A stretch of 23,815 nucleotides of DNA from Acetobacteraceae bacterium (lineage in GTDB: Bacteria > Pseudomonadota > Alphaproteobacteria > Acetobacterales > Acetobacteraceae). The notes under the pieces were generated by a model. The model was not told the DNA's origin, searched no databases, and was given only the letters and a program-made list of their open reading frames with translations. Positions within the stretch are counted from its first letter, which is position 1; each line of letters begins with the position of its first letter. The stretch covers positions 1 to 23,815 of the forward strand of contig CANJXD010000019.1 of assembly GCA_947478535.1 (NCBI GenBank), given 5' to 3'. Of the stretch, positions 1-10,300 are shown piece after piece. A program made the position numbers and the translations under genes.

Positions 1-1458
1 CTGACCGAGCACGCCTTCATGACCTGCCCGCACTGCCAGGGCCGGGGCATCGTGCGCTCGCTGGAAAGCAGCGCGCTGCACGTCCTGCGCGCGATCGAGG
101 AGGAAGGCGCCAAGCGCCGCGCCGCCGAGATCGTCGTGCATGTCGCCATGCCGATCATGCTGTGGCTGCTGAACCGCAAGCGCGAACGGCTGAGCCAGAT
201 CGAGCAGAAATACGGCATGGCCGTACTGGTGCAGCCCGATGACACGCTGATGCCGCCGGCCCACCGGATCGAGCGCACCAAGGCGCAGAACCCGGACGCC
301 ATCCAGGAACGCCCCTCCGCGCTGCGGATGGACTATGCGCCGGAGCCCGACGTTTCCGAGGCCGAGGACCTCGCCTTCGAGGAGGAGGCGGAGGAGGAAG
401 CTCCGCGCGCCGCCCCCGCCGCGCGCGGTGAACAGGCCGCCAGTGCACGCGGCGAGCAGGCAAGCGGTTCACGCGGTGGCGCGCCGCGTGGGGAAGCCCC
501 GCGTGGCGAGGCTGCCGCCGATGACAAGGGCGGCACCAGCCGCCGCCGTCGCCGCCGGCGGCGTGGTGGGCGCCGCGATGGCCAGGAAGGGCGCCTGCCC
601 GGCACCGGTGACCAGCCCGGTGGCGAGGATGAGGGCGACGATGGCGACGAGGACATCGAGGCCGCGGAGGGTGTCGAAGCACCCGTGACCGCAGGCTCCG
701 TGACCCCGGATTCGGCGACATCAGGCGTCGCCGAGGCCGCCGAGGCTCCGGCGCCGGAGAGCGCAGCCGTTGGCGGCGTGGTGCCGGAGGGCGAAGCCGT
801 CGAGGCCAGCGCCGAGGAGGATGGCGGGGCCCGCCGCCGTCGCGGCCGTCGTGGTGGCCGTCGCCGCCGGGAAGAAGGCGAGGCGACGGAAGCCGGCGCG
901 GAGCCTGCGTCGGTACCGGCAACAGCACCCGCGCCGCGCCGCGTGCCCACCCCGGCCGATCCCTTTGCCGGGCATATGGATGACATCTACCAGGCGATGG
1001 AAGCGGCCGAGGAAGCCGCGGCCCGCGCCGTGACCACGCGCCGCACCCCGGCGCCGGTGAAAGCACCGGTTGCGGAAATTGCCGCGGCGCCGGTCGAGGT
1101 TGCTCCGGTCGAGGTTGCTCCGGTCGCGGAAGCGCCGTTTGTGGAAGCGCCGGTCGTGGAAGCCGCCGTCGCCGAGGCACCCGCCGCCGAAGCACCGGTT
1201 GCGGAGGCGCCCCTCGCCGAAGCACCCGCCGCCGAAGCACCGGTTGCGGAAGCGCGCGTGGTTGAAGCACCGGTCGCCGAAGCGCCCGTCGCCGAAGCAC
1301 CCGTCGCCGAAGCACCGGTTGCGGAAGCGCCCGTCGCCGAAACGCCGGCAGTCGTAGCACCGGCCGAACCGATCGCCGCGCCGCCGATCGCGCCGATCGT
1401 GCTCGGTAGCTGTGCCCTGCCGGAACAGCCGGCCAAGCGAGGCTGGTGGCGCCGCTGA
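1..1458 (+). CDS. rne: Ribonuclease E/G, C-terminal part (5' end outside window)
   Basis: The reading frame is open from base 1, so the start lies outside the window; 485 codons are visible. The first residues contain CPHCQGRG (Cys9, Cys12 of the visible part), matching the zinc-link CPxCxG motif that joins RNase E/G catalytic domains into dimers. It is followed by the family-typical segment RSLESSALHVLRAIEEEG. RNase E is the endoribonuclease that starts mRNA decay and processes rRNA and tRNA. After about residue 110 the protein becomes a long low-complexity tail: acidic stretches, two Arg-rich blocks (about bases 538-576 and 829-876) likely to bind RNA, and an Ala/Glu/Pro repeat. A tail of this length favours RNase E over the shorter RNase G. 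The stop is TGA at 1456-1458, and a strong hairpin follows 10 bases later. Family call is firm; the rne/rng choice is less so. Confidence 0.9.
   Translation: MTEHAFMTCPHCQGRGIVRSLESSALHVLRAIEEEGAKRRAAEIVVHVAMPIMLWLLNRKRERLSQIEQKYGMAVLVQPDDTLMPPAHRIERTKAQNPDAIQERPSALRMDYAPEPDVSEAEDLAFEEEAEEEAPRAAPAARGEQAASARGEQASGSRGGAPRGEAPRGEAAADDKGGTSRRRRRRRRGGRRDGQEGRLPGTGDQPGGEDEGDDGDEDIEAAEGVEAPVTAGSVTPDSATSGVAEAAEAPAPESAAVGGVVPEGEAVEASAEEDGGARRRRGRRGGRRRREEGEATEAGAEPASVPATAPAPRRVPTPADPFAGHMDDIYQAMEAAEEAAARAVTTRRTPAPVKAPVAEIAAAPVEVAPVEVAPVAEAPFVEAPVVEAAVAEAPAAEAPVAEAPLAEAPAAEAPVAEARVVEAPVAEAPVAEAPVAEAPVAEAPVAETPAVVAPAEPIAAPPIAPIVLGSCALPEQPAKRGWWRR
1090..1347 (+). repeat. In-frame 15-bp repeats coding for (x-A-E-A-P)n in the RNase E tail
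   Basis: About 17 imperfect 15-base units code for pentapeptides of the form VAEAP, AAEAP, VEVAP or LAEAP. The 3' units are nearly identical at DNA level (gccgaagcaccggtt-like), suggesting recent expansion by slippage or unequal recombination. The region is probably disordered and length-variable between strains. Confidence 0.85.
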
Positions 1459-1468
1459 CCCCGCCACA

Positions 1469-1502
1469 CGGCCGCGCCGGCTTTTCGGAGCCGGCGCGGC
1501 CG
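1469..1502 (+). terminator. Strong hairpin after rne, possible terminator
   Basis: A perfect 13-bp inverted repeat (CGGCCGCGCCGGC at 1469-1481 and its complement at 1490-1502) encloses the 8-base loop TTTTCGGA. It begins 10 bases after the rne stop. There is no T-run after the stem, so it is not a canonical intrinsic terminator, but it could end transcription or protect the 3' end. Confidence 0.55.
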
Positions 1503-1550
1503 CGGCGGAGACAGTCCTCGGGCGCATCAGCACCCGACAAATAGCCCCGC

Positions 1551-1570
1551 GCCGGGGGGCAGCCCCCGGC
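1551..1570. other. Second intergenic hairpin
   Basis: GCCGGGGG (1551-1558) and CCCCCGGC (1563-1570) form a perfect 8-bp stem with loop GCAG. It lies in the 193-bp space between rne and the dehydrogenase gene. No T-run follows. It may be a further transcription-end structure; function is not shown by the sequence. Confidence 0.4.
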
Positions 1571-1651
1571 GGTCTGGTTGCCGGGGGGCGGCGGAAAGAC
1601 GATCCTGTCACCTGATTCGGCCGGGCCAACCGGCCCAGCGGGAGAGCGCGC

Positions 1652-2671
1652 GTGGTACAACTGACCGTCCTTGAACCCGAGGGGATGTACTCCGACACGG
1701 TCCTCGAACAGGAAGTCATGGGGCCCTCGGTGGAGGTGCTGCATGGCGGCGCCCCCCATACCGGCACGCTGGATGTCCTGCCGGATGACCTCTGCGCCCG
1801 GGTGGATGGGCTGCTGATCTTCCGCCACCGCCTGCAACCTCACCACATTGCCCGCTTCCCGAAGCTCAAGGTCGTGGTCCGCATGGGCGTGGGGTATGAC
1901 CGGCTGGACCGCCCGGCCTGTGCCGCACGCGGCATCACGGTCTGCAACGTGCCGGACTACGGCACCATGGAAGTGGCGGACCACGCCATGTCGCTCGTGC
2001 TGGCGCTGACCCGGGGTGTGATCCTGCACCATGACCTGCAACGCGCTTCCCCGCCCGCGGATTGGCGCTATGTGGACAGCCCGCTGATCAAGCGCGCGCA
2101 GGAACAGGGCTTCGGCATTGTCGGGCTGGGCCGCATCGGCACTGCTGTCGCGCTCCGCGCCAAGGCCTTCGGCTTCAAGGTCCGCTTCTTCGACCCCTAT
2201 CTGCCAAACGGCGTCGACCGCGCCCTTGGCATCCAGCGCTGCCGTAGCCTGGAGGAGTTGATGCGAGGGTCCGACATCCTGTCCGTCCATGTGCCGGAAA
2301 CCCGCACGACGCGCGGCATGCTGGGGGCGAAGGAACTGGCCTGGCTGCCGCAGGGCGCGGTGGTGGTGAACACGGCGCGCGGCACCAGCATCGATATCGA
2401 TGCGCTGGAAGCGGCGCTACGGTCGAACCACCTCGCCGGGGCTGGGCTCGACGTGATCCCGGTGGAGCCGCCGGTGGCGCCGATTCCTGGCCTGCTCGCC
2501 GCCTATCGGGCAAGGGAGCCCTGGCTGATGGGGCGGCTCGTCATCACTCCGCACAGCGCCTTCCACACGCCGCATGCCTGGGACGACATCCGGCTGAAAA
2601 GCGCGGAGACGATGCGGGACGTGCTGGTGCTCGGCCTGCAGACCAATGTCATCCGGCCAGACCAGGACTGA
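1652..2671 (+). CDS. D-isomer-specific 2-hydroxyacid dehydrogenase (CtBP-like)
   Basis: A 339-residue cytoplasmic NAD(P)-dependent oxidoreductase expected to interconvert a 2-oxoacid and a D-2-hydroxyacid; the substrate cannot be read from sequence. An N-terminal substrate-binding part carries VVRMGVGYDRLD. A Rossmann domain follows with GLGRIG at 158-163 and the acidic cofactor-binding Asp181. The catalytic set is complete: Arg243 (NTARG), Glu272 (VEPP) and His301 (ITPHS). Length is normal for the family. The start is GTG at 1652, preceded by GGGAGA at a suitable distance. It is flanked by rne and the capsule genes but separated from both by 190-290 bp, so a role in capsule synthesis is not implied. 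Phosphoglycerate dehydrogenase or hydroxypyruvate reductase activity cannot be excluded. Confidence 0.88.
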   Translation: MVQLTVLEPEGMYSDTVLEQEVMGPSVEVLHGGAPHTGTLDVLPDDLCARVDGLLIFRHRLQPHHIARFPKLKVVVRMGVGYDRLDRPACAARGITVCNVPDYGTMEVADHAMSLVLALTRGVILHHDLQRASPPADWRYVDSPLIKRAQEQGFGIVGLGRIGTAVALRAKAFGFKVRFFDPYLPNGVDRALGIQRCRSLEELMRGSDILSVHVPETRTTRGMLGAKELAWLPQGAVVVNTARGTSIDIDALEAALRSNHLAGAGLDVIPVEPPVAPIPGLLAAYRAREPWLMGRLVITPHSAFHTPHAWDDIRLKSAETMRDVLVLGLQTNVIRPDQD

Positions 2672-2799
2672 AACGACACAGTCCGAAACAGCGCGGGCGG
2701 GCAGATAGGATAGCTTGCGAGAACGGGTTCTGATATGCGTACCGCACTGCAGCATTACACGCGTGACGCGCATCGTCGGGCCCCGTTGCAAAAAAAAGA

Positions 2800-2831
2800 T
2801 TGACGCAGTCCCGTTGGTTACACAGTATTGT
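2800..2831 (+). promoter_or_regulatory. Candidate promoter of the glycosyltransferase/PKS block
   Basis: The 286-bp gap at 2672-2957 contains an AT-rich island unusual for this sequence, with eight A at 2790-2797. It is followed by TTGACG (2800-2805) and a TATTGT (2826-2831). The 20-base spacing is longer than ideal; a weaker CAGTAT at 17-base spacing is also present. This is the best promoter candidate in the window and lies about 125 bp before the first capsule gene. The rest of the gap holds no gene I can support. Confidence 0.4.
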
Positions 2832-2957
2832 GAAGAGAATGGCGGAACTGGCCGAGACATCATCGCGCCGTTGCTCCGCTGGAGATGACCGTATTGCCCC
2901 GCCGTCTGCTGCACTCTTGTTCGTGGCGGACCTCCCCTGGGATGGGGGTGCGATAGG

Positions 2958-4229
2958 GTGCACGCGTTCCTCGATATTTCCCGACTGCTGAGCGTCGCCA
3001 ACCGGTCGGCCCCATCGGGAATCGACCGTGTCGAACTCGCCTATGCCCGGCATTGGGCAGACCGTGGGCCAAGCGCATGCACGTTCGTGGCGGAAGTGCC
3101 CCTGTTGGGCTTCGCCGCACTGCCGCTCGCCGTGGTGCGGGACCTTGTCGCGGCGCTGGAAGAAGCGTGGGACAGCGGCACGCGCGCGGCGACGGGCATC
3201 GCCCGCAGGGCCCGCCTCGCCCTGCCCTTCGGCCGGGGTGCGCTGCTGGAAGCGCTGCGCCGCCCAGGCCCCAAGACCTTCCTGCTGGTCTCGCACCGTG
3301 CGCTGGAACGCCCCGCGCGCATCGCCGCGCTGCGCCGGCAGGGCTGCCACTTCGTGCCCGTGATCCATGACCTGATTCCGCTGCATCACCCGGAATTCGC
3401 CAGGGCCGGGCATGCGGAGAAGCATCGCCGCCGCATCGTCACCACGGCGGCTCTGGCGGATGCCATCATCGTGAATTCCGCGGCCACCGCGGCCGAGTTG
3501 CACCCCTGGCTCGCGGTCCGGCCGAGCCCGCCACCGGTCTGCGTGGCCCCGCTGGGCGTGACGCCGCCGATGGTGGATGCGCCGCCGGTCGCACTCCGCC
3601 CCTATTTCGTCGCGCTCGGCACGATCGAGCCGCGGAAGAACCACCTCCTCCTCCTGAACCTGTGGCGCCAGATGGCGAGCACGCATGGCGCCGCCGCGCC
3701 GCGCCTCGTCGTCGTCGGCCGGCGGGGGTGGGAGAATGAGAACGTGCTCGACATGCTGGAGCGTTGCAGCGCCCTGGATGGCCTGGTGCGCGAAGCCGGG
3801 CCGCTGCCGGACCGCGAAGTCTCCTCCCTCCTCCGCGGTGCCCGCGCGCTGGTGTTCCCGTCCTTCGCCGAAGGGTTCGGCCTGCCGCTGGCGGAAGCAT
3901 TGGCGCTTGGTGTGCCGGCGCTGGTGTCTGACATCCCGGCGCTGCGTGAGGTCGGCGGCGCCGTGCCCGACTACCTCGACCCGCTGGATGGTGCCGCCTG
4001 GCGGTCGCTCGTACTGGAATACGCTCGGTCCGACAGTGTCGGCCGCCGGGCGCAGATCAGCCGGATGGCGGCCTGGAAGGCGCCGACCTGGGAACGCCAC
4101 TTCCTCGAAGTGAATCGCCTGCTGGCACGCCTGGTGCATCGACCGCTTGGCGGCACTCCGGCCCTGAAACGACCGGTGCTGGACCGTGCCGGGGTTGGCA
4201 TGGCGCGCCGTGATGACGGGATGCCATGA
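2958..4229 (+). CDS. Family 4 (GT-B) glycosyltransferase
   Basis: A 423-residue protein, expected to transfer a sugar from a nucleotide-sugar donor during capsule repeat or linker assembly on the cytoplasmic face of the inner membrane. The N-terminal domain starts FLDISRL and has GIDRVE at 21-26 and the acceptor-side motif VPVIHDLIPLHHPEF at 133-147. The C-terminal donor domain begins around YFVALGTIEPRKNH (216-229), then VVVGRRGW. It ends in the retaining-GT E-x7-E motif FAEGFGLPLAEA with Glu305 and Glu313. The start is GTG at 2958, chosen because the conserved fold begins at once; the upstream G-rich run is only a moderate ribosome site. It is the first gene of the + strand capsule block, 87 bp before the PKS. 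Donor and acceptor sugars are unknown. Confidence 0.87.
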   Translation: MHAFLDISRLLSVANRSAPSGIDRVELAYARHWADRGPSACTFVAEVPLLGFAALPLAVVRDLVAALEEAWDSGTRAATGIARRARLALPFGRGALLEALRRPGPKTFLLVSHRALERPARIAALRRQGCHFVPVIHDLIPLHHPEFARAGHAEKHRRRIVTTAALADAIIVNSAATAAELHPWLAVRPSPPPVCVAPLGVTPPMVDAPPVALRPYFVALGTIEPRKNHLLLLNLWRQMASTHGAAAPRLVVVGRRGWENENVLDMLERCSALDGLVREAGPLPDREVSSLLRGARALVFPSFAEGFGLPLAEALALGVPALVSDIPALREVGGAVPDYLDPLDGAAWRSLVLEYARSDSVGRRAQISRMAAWKAPTWERHFLEVNRLLARLVHRPLGGTPALKRPVLDRAGVGMARRDDGMP

Positions 4230-4316
4230 CATCCGCCAATGTGATTCCGGTCCGCAGGATGGCACCGCTCTCTCTCCGTCTGCCGCCCGCGCGCTGAGCG
4301 GGGCTTGGGACCAGGC

Positions 4317-7300
4317 ATGATGTCCGACAAGCGCGGCGGGGGTGGTGTGCCGCAACCAACTCAGGGTTCAGACGGAACGTTTCGTGGCGTACCCGACCAG
4401 GGCTTACCCAGCCTGGGTGCGCCCAACCTTGGTGCTGCCGGCGAGGTTGCGCCCCGGCCATCGCGCCGGCGGCGGGAACCGCACGGGGCACCCCGCCCCA
4501 TTGCCATCATCGGCGCTGCCTGCCGTCTGCCGGGGGCGGAGGGGCTGGATGCCCTGTGGTCCATGCTGCTGGCCGGCACCGATGCCGTGACCACGGTGCC
4601 GGAGGATCGCTTCTCCAAGGCGTTCTTCCACCACCCGCGGCGCGGCGAGCCCGGGCGCAGCCACACCTTCTCGGCCGGCGTCGTGGGCGATGTCCAGGGC
4701 TTCGATGCCGCCGCCTTCGGCATTTCTCCCCGCGAGGCGGCCGAGATGGACCCGCAGCAGCGGCTGCTGCTGGAAGTCACCCGCCACGCGATGGAGGATG
4801 CCGGCCTGCCCGCTTCGGCCCTCGCGGGGCGGGACGTCGGCGTCTATGTCGGCGGCTCCTCCACCGACTACGCGGAATTGCGCCTGCCCGACCATTCCGG
4901 GGGCGACCGCTACTTCATGACCGGCAACGCGCTGTCGATCCTGTCGAACCGCCTGACCAATGTGTTCGACCTGCGCGGCCCGGCCTCGACCATCGATACC
5001 GCTTGTTCCTCCTCCCTCGTCGCACTGCATGCGGCGTGCGAGGCGCTGGCCGGCGGGCGGCTGGAAGCGGCGGTGGTGGCGGGGGTGCAGGCGCTGCTGT
5101 CGCCCTTCGCCTTCGTGGGCTTCGCCCGCGCCGGCATGCTGTCCCCCACCGGGCGGTGCCATCCCTTCGACGCGGCGGCGGATGGCTATGTGCGGGCGGA
5201 AGGCGCCGTGGCGCTGCTGCTGAAGCCGCTGGATGCGGCGCTGGCAGCGGGCGATGCCATCCGGGGCGTTATCCTCGGCACCGGGGTGAACGCCGCCGGT
5301 CACACCATCGGCCTGTCGCTGCCGAACCGGGAAGCCCAGGCGAAGCTGATCAGCCAGGTGATGCGCGACGCCGGCGTGACGCCGGACCGGCTCTGCTACT
5401 TCGAAGCGCATGGCACCGGCACCGCAGTGGGCGACCCGACGGAGGCCTGGGCGATCGGCAGCATTGCCGCCGCCGGCCGCGCGGCGCCGCTGCCGATCGG
5501 GTCCATCAAGGGCAATATCGGGCATCTGGAACCCGCCTCGGGCCTGGCCGGGGTGCTCAAGGCGTTGCTGGTGCTTGAACACGGCCAGGTGCCGCCGACG
5601 CTTCATCAGGCGACACCGAACCCGAACATCGATTTCGCCGGCCTCAATATCCGCGTCCCGGCAACGGTCGAGACCCTGCCATCCGCGAAGGACCCGGTGG
5701 CGGGGGTGAACTCCTTCGGCTTCGGCGGCACCAACGCCACCGTCCTGCTCGCCCCCGCCCCGTCCCGCCGTGTGCCAAAGCCGCGGGAGACGAAGGCGGC
5801 ACCGGTACCACCACTGCTGCTCTCGGCGCGGTCCGCCGCAGCGCTGTCGGCGCTCGCCGGGCGCTGGGAAACCCGGCTGGCGGGCGCTCCGCCTGCGCAG
5901 TCCCGCGCCCTGGCGCGCGGCGCCGCCCGGTTCCGGGACCTGGCGCCGCACCGTCTGGTGGTGCGGGGCGCGGATGGGGATGCGCTGGCGGCCAGCCTCG
6001 CGGGCTGGCGCGCCCCGGTGGAGGGCATTGCGCCCCCCGCGGCCGGCGTCGCCTCCACACAGGGCCGGCTCTGCTTCGTCTTCAGCGGCAACGGCGCGCA
6101 ATATGCAGGCATGGCGCGTGGCGCGTTGGCGCAATCCGCGGCCTTCCGCCGCGCCTTCGGGGATGCCGATGCGGTACTGGCGCCGCTGCTGGGCTGGTCG
6201 CCGCTCGCCAAGATCGAGGCCGGCGTCACTGCGGAGGCCCTGGCGGATACCGATGTCGCCCAGCCCCTGCTGTTCGCGATCCAGGTGGCGATGCTGCCGG
6301 CGCTGGCTGAACAGGGGCTGAAGCCCGATCTTGTGCTCGGCCATTCCGTGGGTGAGGTCGCGGCCGCGCTGGCCGCCGGGCTGCTGGACCTCGACGCCGC
6401 TGCGCGGCTGATCGTCGCCCGCAGCCGCCAGCAGCAGCGCACGCGCGGCCAGGGCCGGATGGCCGCCCTCGGCGCCCGGCCGGAGGAAGCGGCGGCGCTG
6501 GTGGCCGGCACGGGGGTGGAGATCGCCGCCATCAACGGCCCCGCCGCCGTCACCCTCGCCGGGCCGGCGGAAGCCCTGGCGGCACTGAAGCCGTTGGCGG
6601 AGGCGAAGCGTTACAGCTTCCTGCCGCTCGACCTCGATTTCGCCTTCCACAGCGCCGCGATGGACGGGGTGCGGGACGGGCTGCTGCAATCCCTGGTCGG
6701 GCTCGCGCCGCGGGCGGGCACCGTGCCGATGCTGTCGAGCGTCACCGGCCAGCGGCTGGAAGGCGTCGCGGCGGGCGCGCTCTACTGGTGGCAGAACCTA
6801 CGCCAGCCCGTGCTGTTCGATGCCGCGCTGCGCACCGCCCTGGCGGAAGGCGCGCGGCTGTTCCTTGAGATCGGGCCCAATCCTGTCCTGCAATCCTATG
6901 TGCGGGAAACCGCGCGCGCCGCGACGACGGAGGCCGCCACCCTGGCCAGCCTGTCGAAGCGGGAGGCGGCGGTGGTGGAGGACCCCTTCCCCATCATCGC
7001 CGACCGCGCCTTCGCAGCCGGCGCAGACCCGCGCGCCGGTCCGGCCTTCGCAGGGCCGGCGGAGCGGGCGCTGCCACTGTCGCCCTATGACCGCAAATCG
7101 GCCTGGCATCCCGCAACGGCGGAAAGCGCCCGGCTGGTGGACCCCGCGCAGGACCATCCGCTGCTCGGCTTTCGCCGGGGTGGGGAGCCTGGAATCTGGA
7201 CCCGGCTGCTGGATGAGGAGGCGGAGCCCTGGCTCGCCGACCATCGGCTCGGCGCCGATGCCGTGCTGCCGGCGGCCGGGATGCTGGAAATGGCGCTCGG

Positions 7301-10300
7301 CGCCGCGCGCGCCCTGCACCCGGAGGCGGCGGCGCTGGAGGTGGTGGAATTCCGCATCCTCCGCCCGGTCACGCTGGAACGCGCCCGGGCGAGGGAGATG
7401 CGCTGCACGGCGGACCCCGCGACCGGTGCCTTCCGCCTGGAAAGCCGCCGCAGGCTGGCGGAAGAAAGCTGGACACTGCATGCGGAAGGCGAGGTCCATG
7501 CCACCACCCCCGCGGCCACGGCACCCGGCTTGGCCCCGCCGCACCGCCCCGCCGCCAGCCTCGCCGGCGCGCCCCGCACCATCGGCGGAGACGCATTGCG
7601 CGGCATCGCCGCCACCCTCGGCCTGACCTATGGCCCCGCCTTCGCGGCGGTGGACAGTGTCTCGACCAGCCCGGCCACCGGCGGCGCCACCGTCCGCCTC
7701 GCCCTGCCAGCGGCGGCGCCGGAGGATGCGGGCTTCATCCTGCATCCCGCGCGGCTCGACGGCGCCTTGCAGGGGCTGTTCGGCCTGATGGCGGAAGCCC
7801 GGCTGCCCGCCGGCACCGGACTGGTGCCGGTGCGCTTCGGGCGGCTGGTCGCCCTGCCTGGCGCCGCGCCGGCCACGCTGGCGGAGGTCACGCTGCTGCG
7901 CTTCGGCCAGCGTTCCGCCACGGCGCGCCTGATCCTGCGCGACAGCGTCGGGCGCATCGTCGCGCGGGTGGAGGATGCGGTCTTCCAGCGCTTCGCCCTC
8001 CCCGGCCGCCAGCCGGTGGCGGAGGCGGTGTTCCGCATCGCGCTCTGTCCCGCCGCCGAGGGCCCGGCGCCCGCGCTGGCTCTGGCGCCGGCCCTGGATG
8101 CGGCGCGCCGGCAGGCCGAAAGCCAGGATCTGACGGAAGTGGCGCTGCTGCTGGAAGCCCATGTCGCCGCCGCGGCGCAGGGGATGTTCCAGGCGCAGCC
8201 TCTGCTGGTGGATGGTGCCCCGGCCGCCAGCGCCTACCACGCCTTCCTCCGCATGGCCCTGGTGCAGGACGGGGCGGCGGAAGCCTTGCCGAGCTCCCTC
8301 ACCGGCCATGCTGGCGGCATCCGCCTGCTGGCCGAAGGCGCGCTGCCGGAAGCCGGGGATATCTGGCGCTCCGTGCTGGCGGAACAGCCAGGCCTGGCGC
8401 TGGATCTCGCCTGGATCGCGGAAGCGGCGGAGCGTCTGCCGGAAGCGCTCCGGGGGTCCCCGCGCGATCCTGCAGCGCCACCGGCGCAGGGCATGGCCAT
8501 GGGGCGGCTGGCCGAAGCACTGGCCGCCGCCGTCGCCGGCTTCGCAGCCGCCTGGCCGGAAACCCGGCCGCTGCGCATCCTCGAAGTGGGGGCGGGCGGG
8601 GATATGCTGGCGCGGCGGGTGCTGGCGCGGCTGGCACCTCTCGGCCGTGCGGTGCAATATGTTGCGGCCTCCGACCGCCCGGTCCCGCTGCCGCGCCTGC
8701 CCTTCGGGCTGGCGGCGGGCAGCAGCCTGACCGCCATGGCCTGGAACCCGCTTTCGGCGGAACCGGCGCCGCTGGCGGTGGACCTCGTCATCGGGCTGGC
8801 CGCGGCGGCGCGAGTCCGGGCCGGGGGCGCGTTGGCGGCGGCGCTGCGGCCGTTGCTGGCCGAAGGGGGCGCGCTGCTGCTGGCGGAACCCTTGCCCGGC
8901 CGGGTCTGGAATTTCGTGGGCGGCCAGGATCCGGGCTGGTGGACGGCGCGCGACCCTGGAGAGGCCGGGCTCGATGGCGGGGCGCTGCCGGATGCGGCGG
9001 TCTGGACCGGGCGGCTGGCCGATGCCGGCTTCCGTGCCGTGCAGACCGAGGCGCTGCCCTGCTCACCCTGGCCCGCCGTGCTGCTGGCCGCCGAGGCCGC
9101 ACCTCCGCCCGCGGCCGCGCCACCAGCGCCGCCGCGCAGCCTGATCGTCGCCGATCCCGCCATGCTGGCGCTGGCAGATGCCCTGGCGGCGCGGCTGGAA
9201 CGCCGGGGCGGCGTGATCGAGCGCGCCACGCTGGGGGACACGCTTTCGCCACGTCAGTTGCGCGGCCTGCGGGTGCTGGTGCTGGCTCGCCCCGAAGGGG
9301 CCGCGCTGGCCACAGCCCTCGCCGCGGTCACCACCCTGGCGGAAGCCGCCTCCGGCAGCGCCAGCGGCTTCCTGCTGGTGACGCGAGGCGGGCATCAGCC
9401 AGAAGCCGGCGGGCATGCTCCCGAAGCCGCGGCTTTGCTCGGCCTCGGCCGCGTCCTCGCCAATGAAATGCCGGCACTCCGGCCGCGCCGGATCGACCTG
9501 GCGCCCGGCCTGACCGCCGATGCCGCGGCAAGACGCCTGGCCGCCGAGTTGGACGCCGCAGTGGCGGAGCCGGAGGTCACCCTTGGCCCCGATGCACGCT
9601 TCGTGCCGCGCCTGCTGCCCGCCCCGCCGCCACCGCCGGGCGCCGGGCCGCTCTCGCTCGCCATCGCCCAGCCGGGCAGGCTGGGCACGCTGCGCTGGGA
9701 TGCCGCCGAGGCCCGCCCGCCCGGGCCCGGGGAGATCGCCATCCGGGTCGAGGCGGCCGGGCTGAATTTCCGGGACCTGATGTGGGCGCAGGGCCTGTTG
9801 CCGGAAGACGTGCTGGAAGCCGGTTTTGCCGGCCCCACCCTCGGCATGGAATGCGCCGGCGTGATCGAAGCGGTGGGTGCCGGTGTCGCATTGCGGCCGG
9901 GGATGCGGGTGTTCGGCTTCGTCCCGGGCGCGCTGGCGTCCCGCGCCATGACCCGGGCGGAAGCCGTGGCGCCACTGCCGGAAGGGCTTTCGCCCGACCA
10001 GGCCGCGACCATTCCCGTCGCCTTCCTCACGGCGCTGCACGCGCTGGATGGCTGCGCCGGGCTGCAGGCTGGGGAGACGGTGCTGATCCATGGCGGCGCC
10101 GGCGGCGTCGGCCTCGCCGCCTTGCAGGTCGCCCAGATGCTCGGCGCCCGCGTGGCGATGACGGCGGGCACCCCGGCCAAGCGAGCCTTCCTGCGCAACG
10201 CGGGGGCGGCGCTGGTGCTCGACAGCCGCGATGCCGGCTTCGCGGACCACCTCCGCGCCGTCTGGCCGGGGGGGGTCGATGTCGTGCTGAATTCCCTGGC

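Noticed and set aside
1090..1347. CRISPR or intergenic satellite
   Set aside because: The 15-bp units stay in frame and code for the RNase E tail.
155..2290. 711-codon open frame on the - strand across rne and the dehydrogenase
   Set aside because: It is Arg/Pro-rich low-complexity translation spanning two real genes and their gap, so it is a GC-driven artefact.
1652..2671. Dehydrogenase as part of the capsule lipid pathway
   Set aside because: It is separated from the capsule genes by 286 bp with its own apparent transcription unit, and its family acts on small 2-oxoacids; there is no positive link.
2800..2991. Small gene of 63 codons before the glycosyltransferase
   Set aside because: No ribosome site or recognisable protein; it overlaps the promoter candidate and the glycosyltransferase start.
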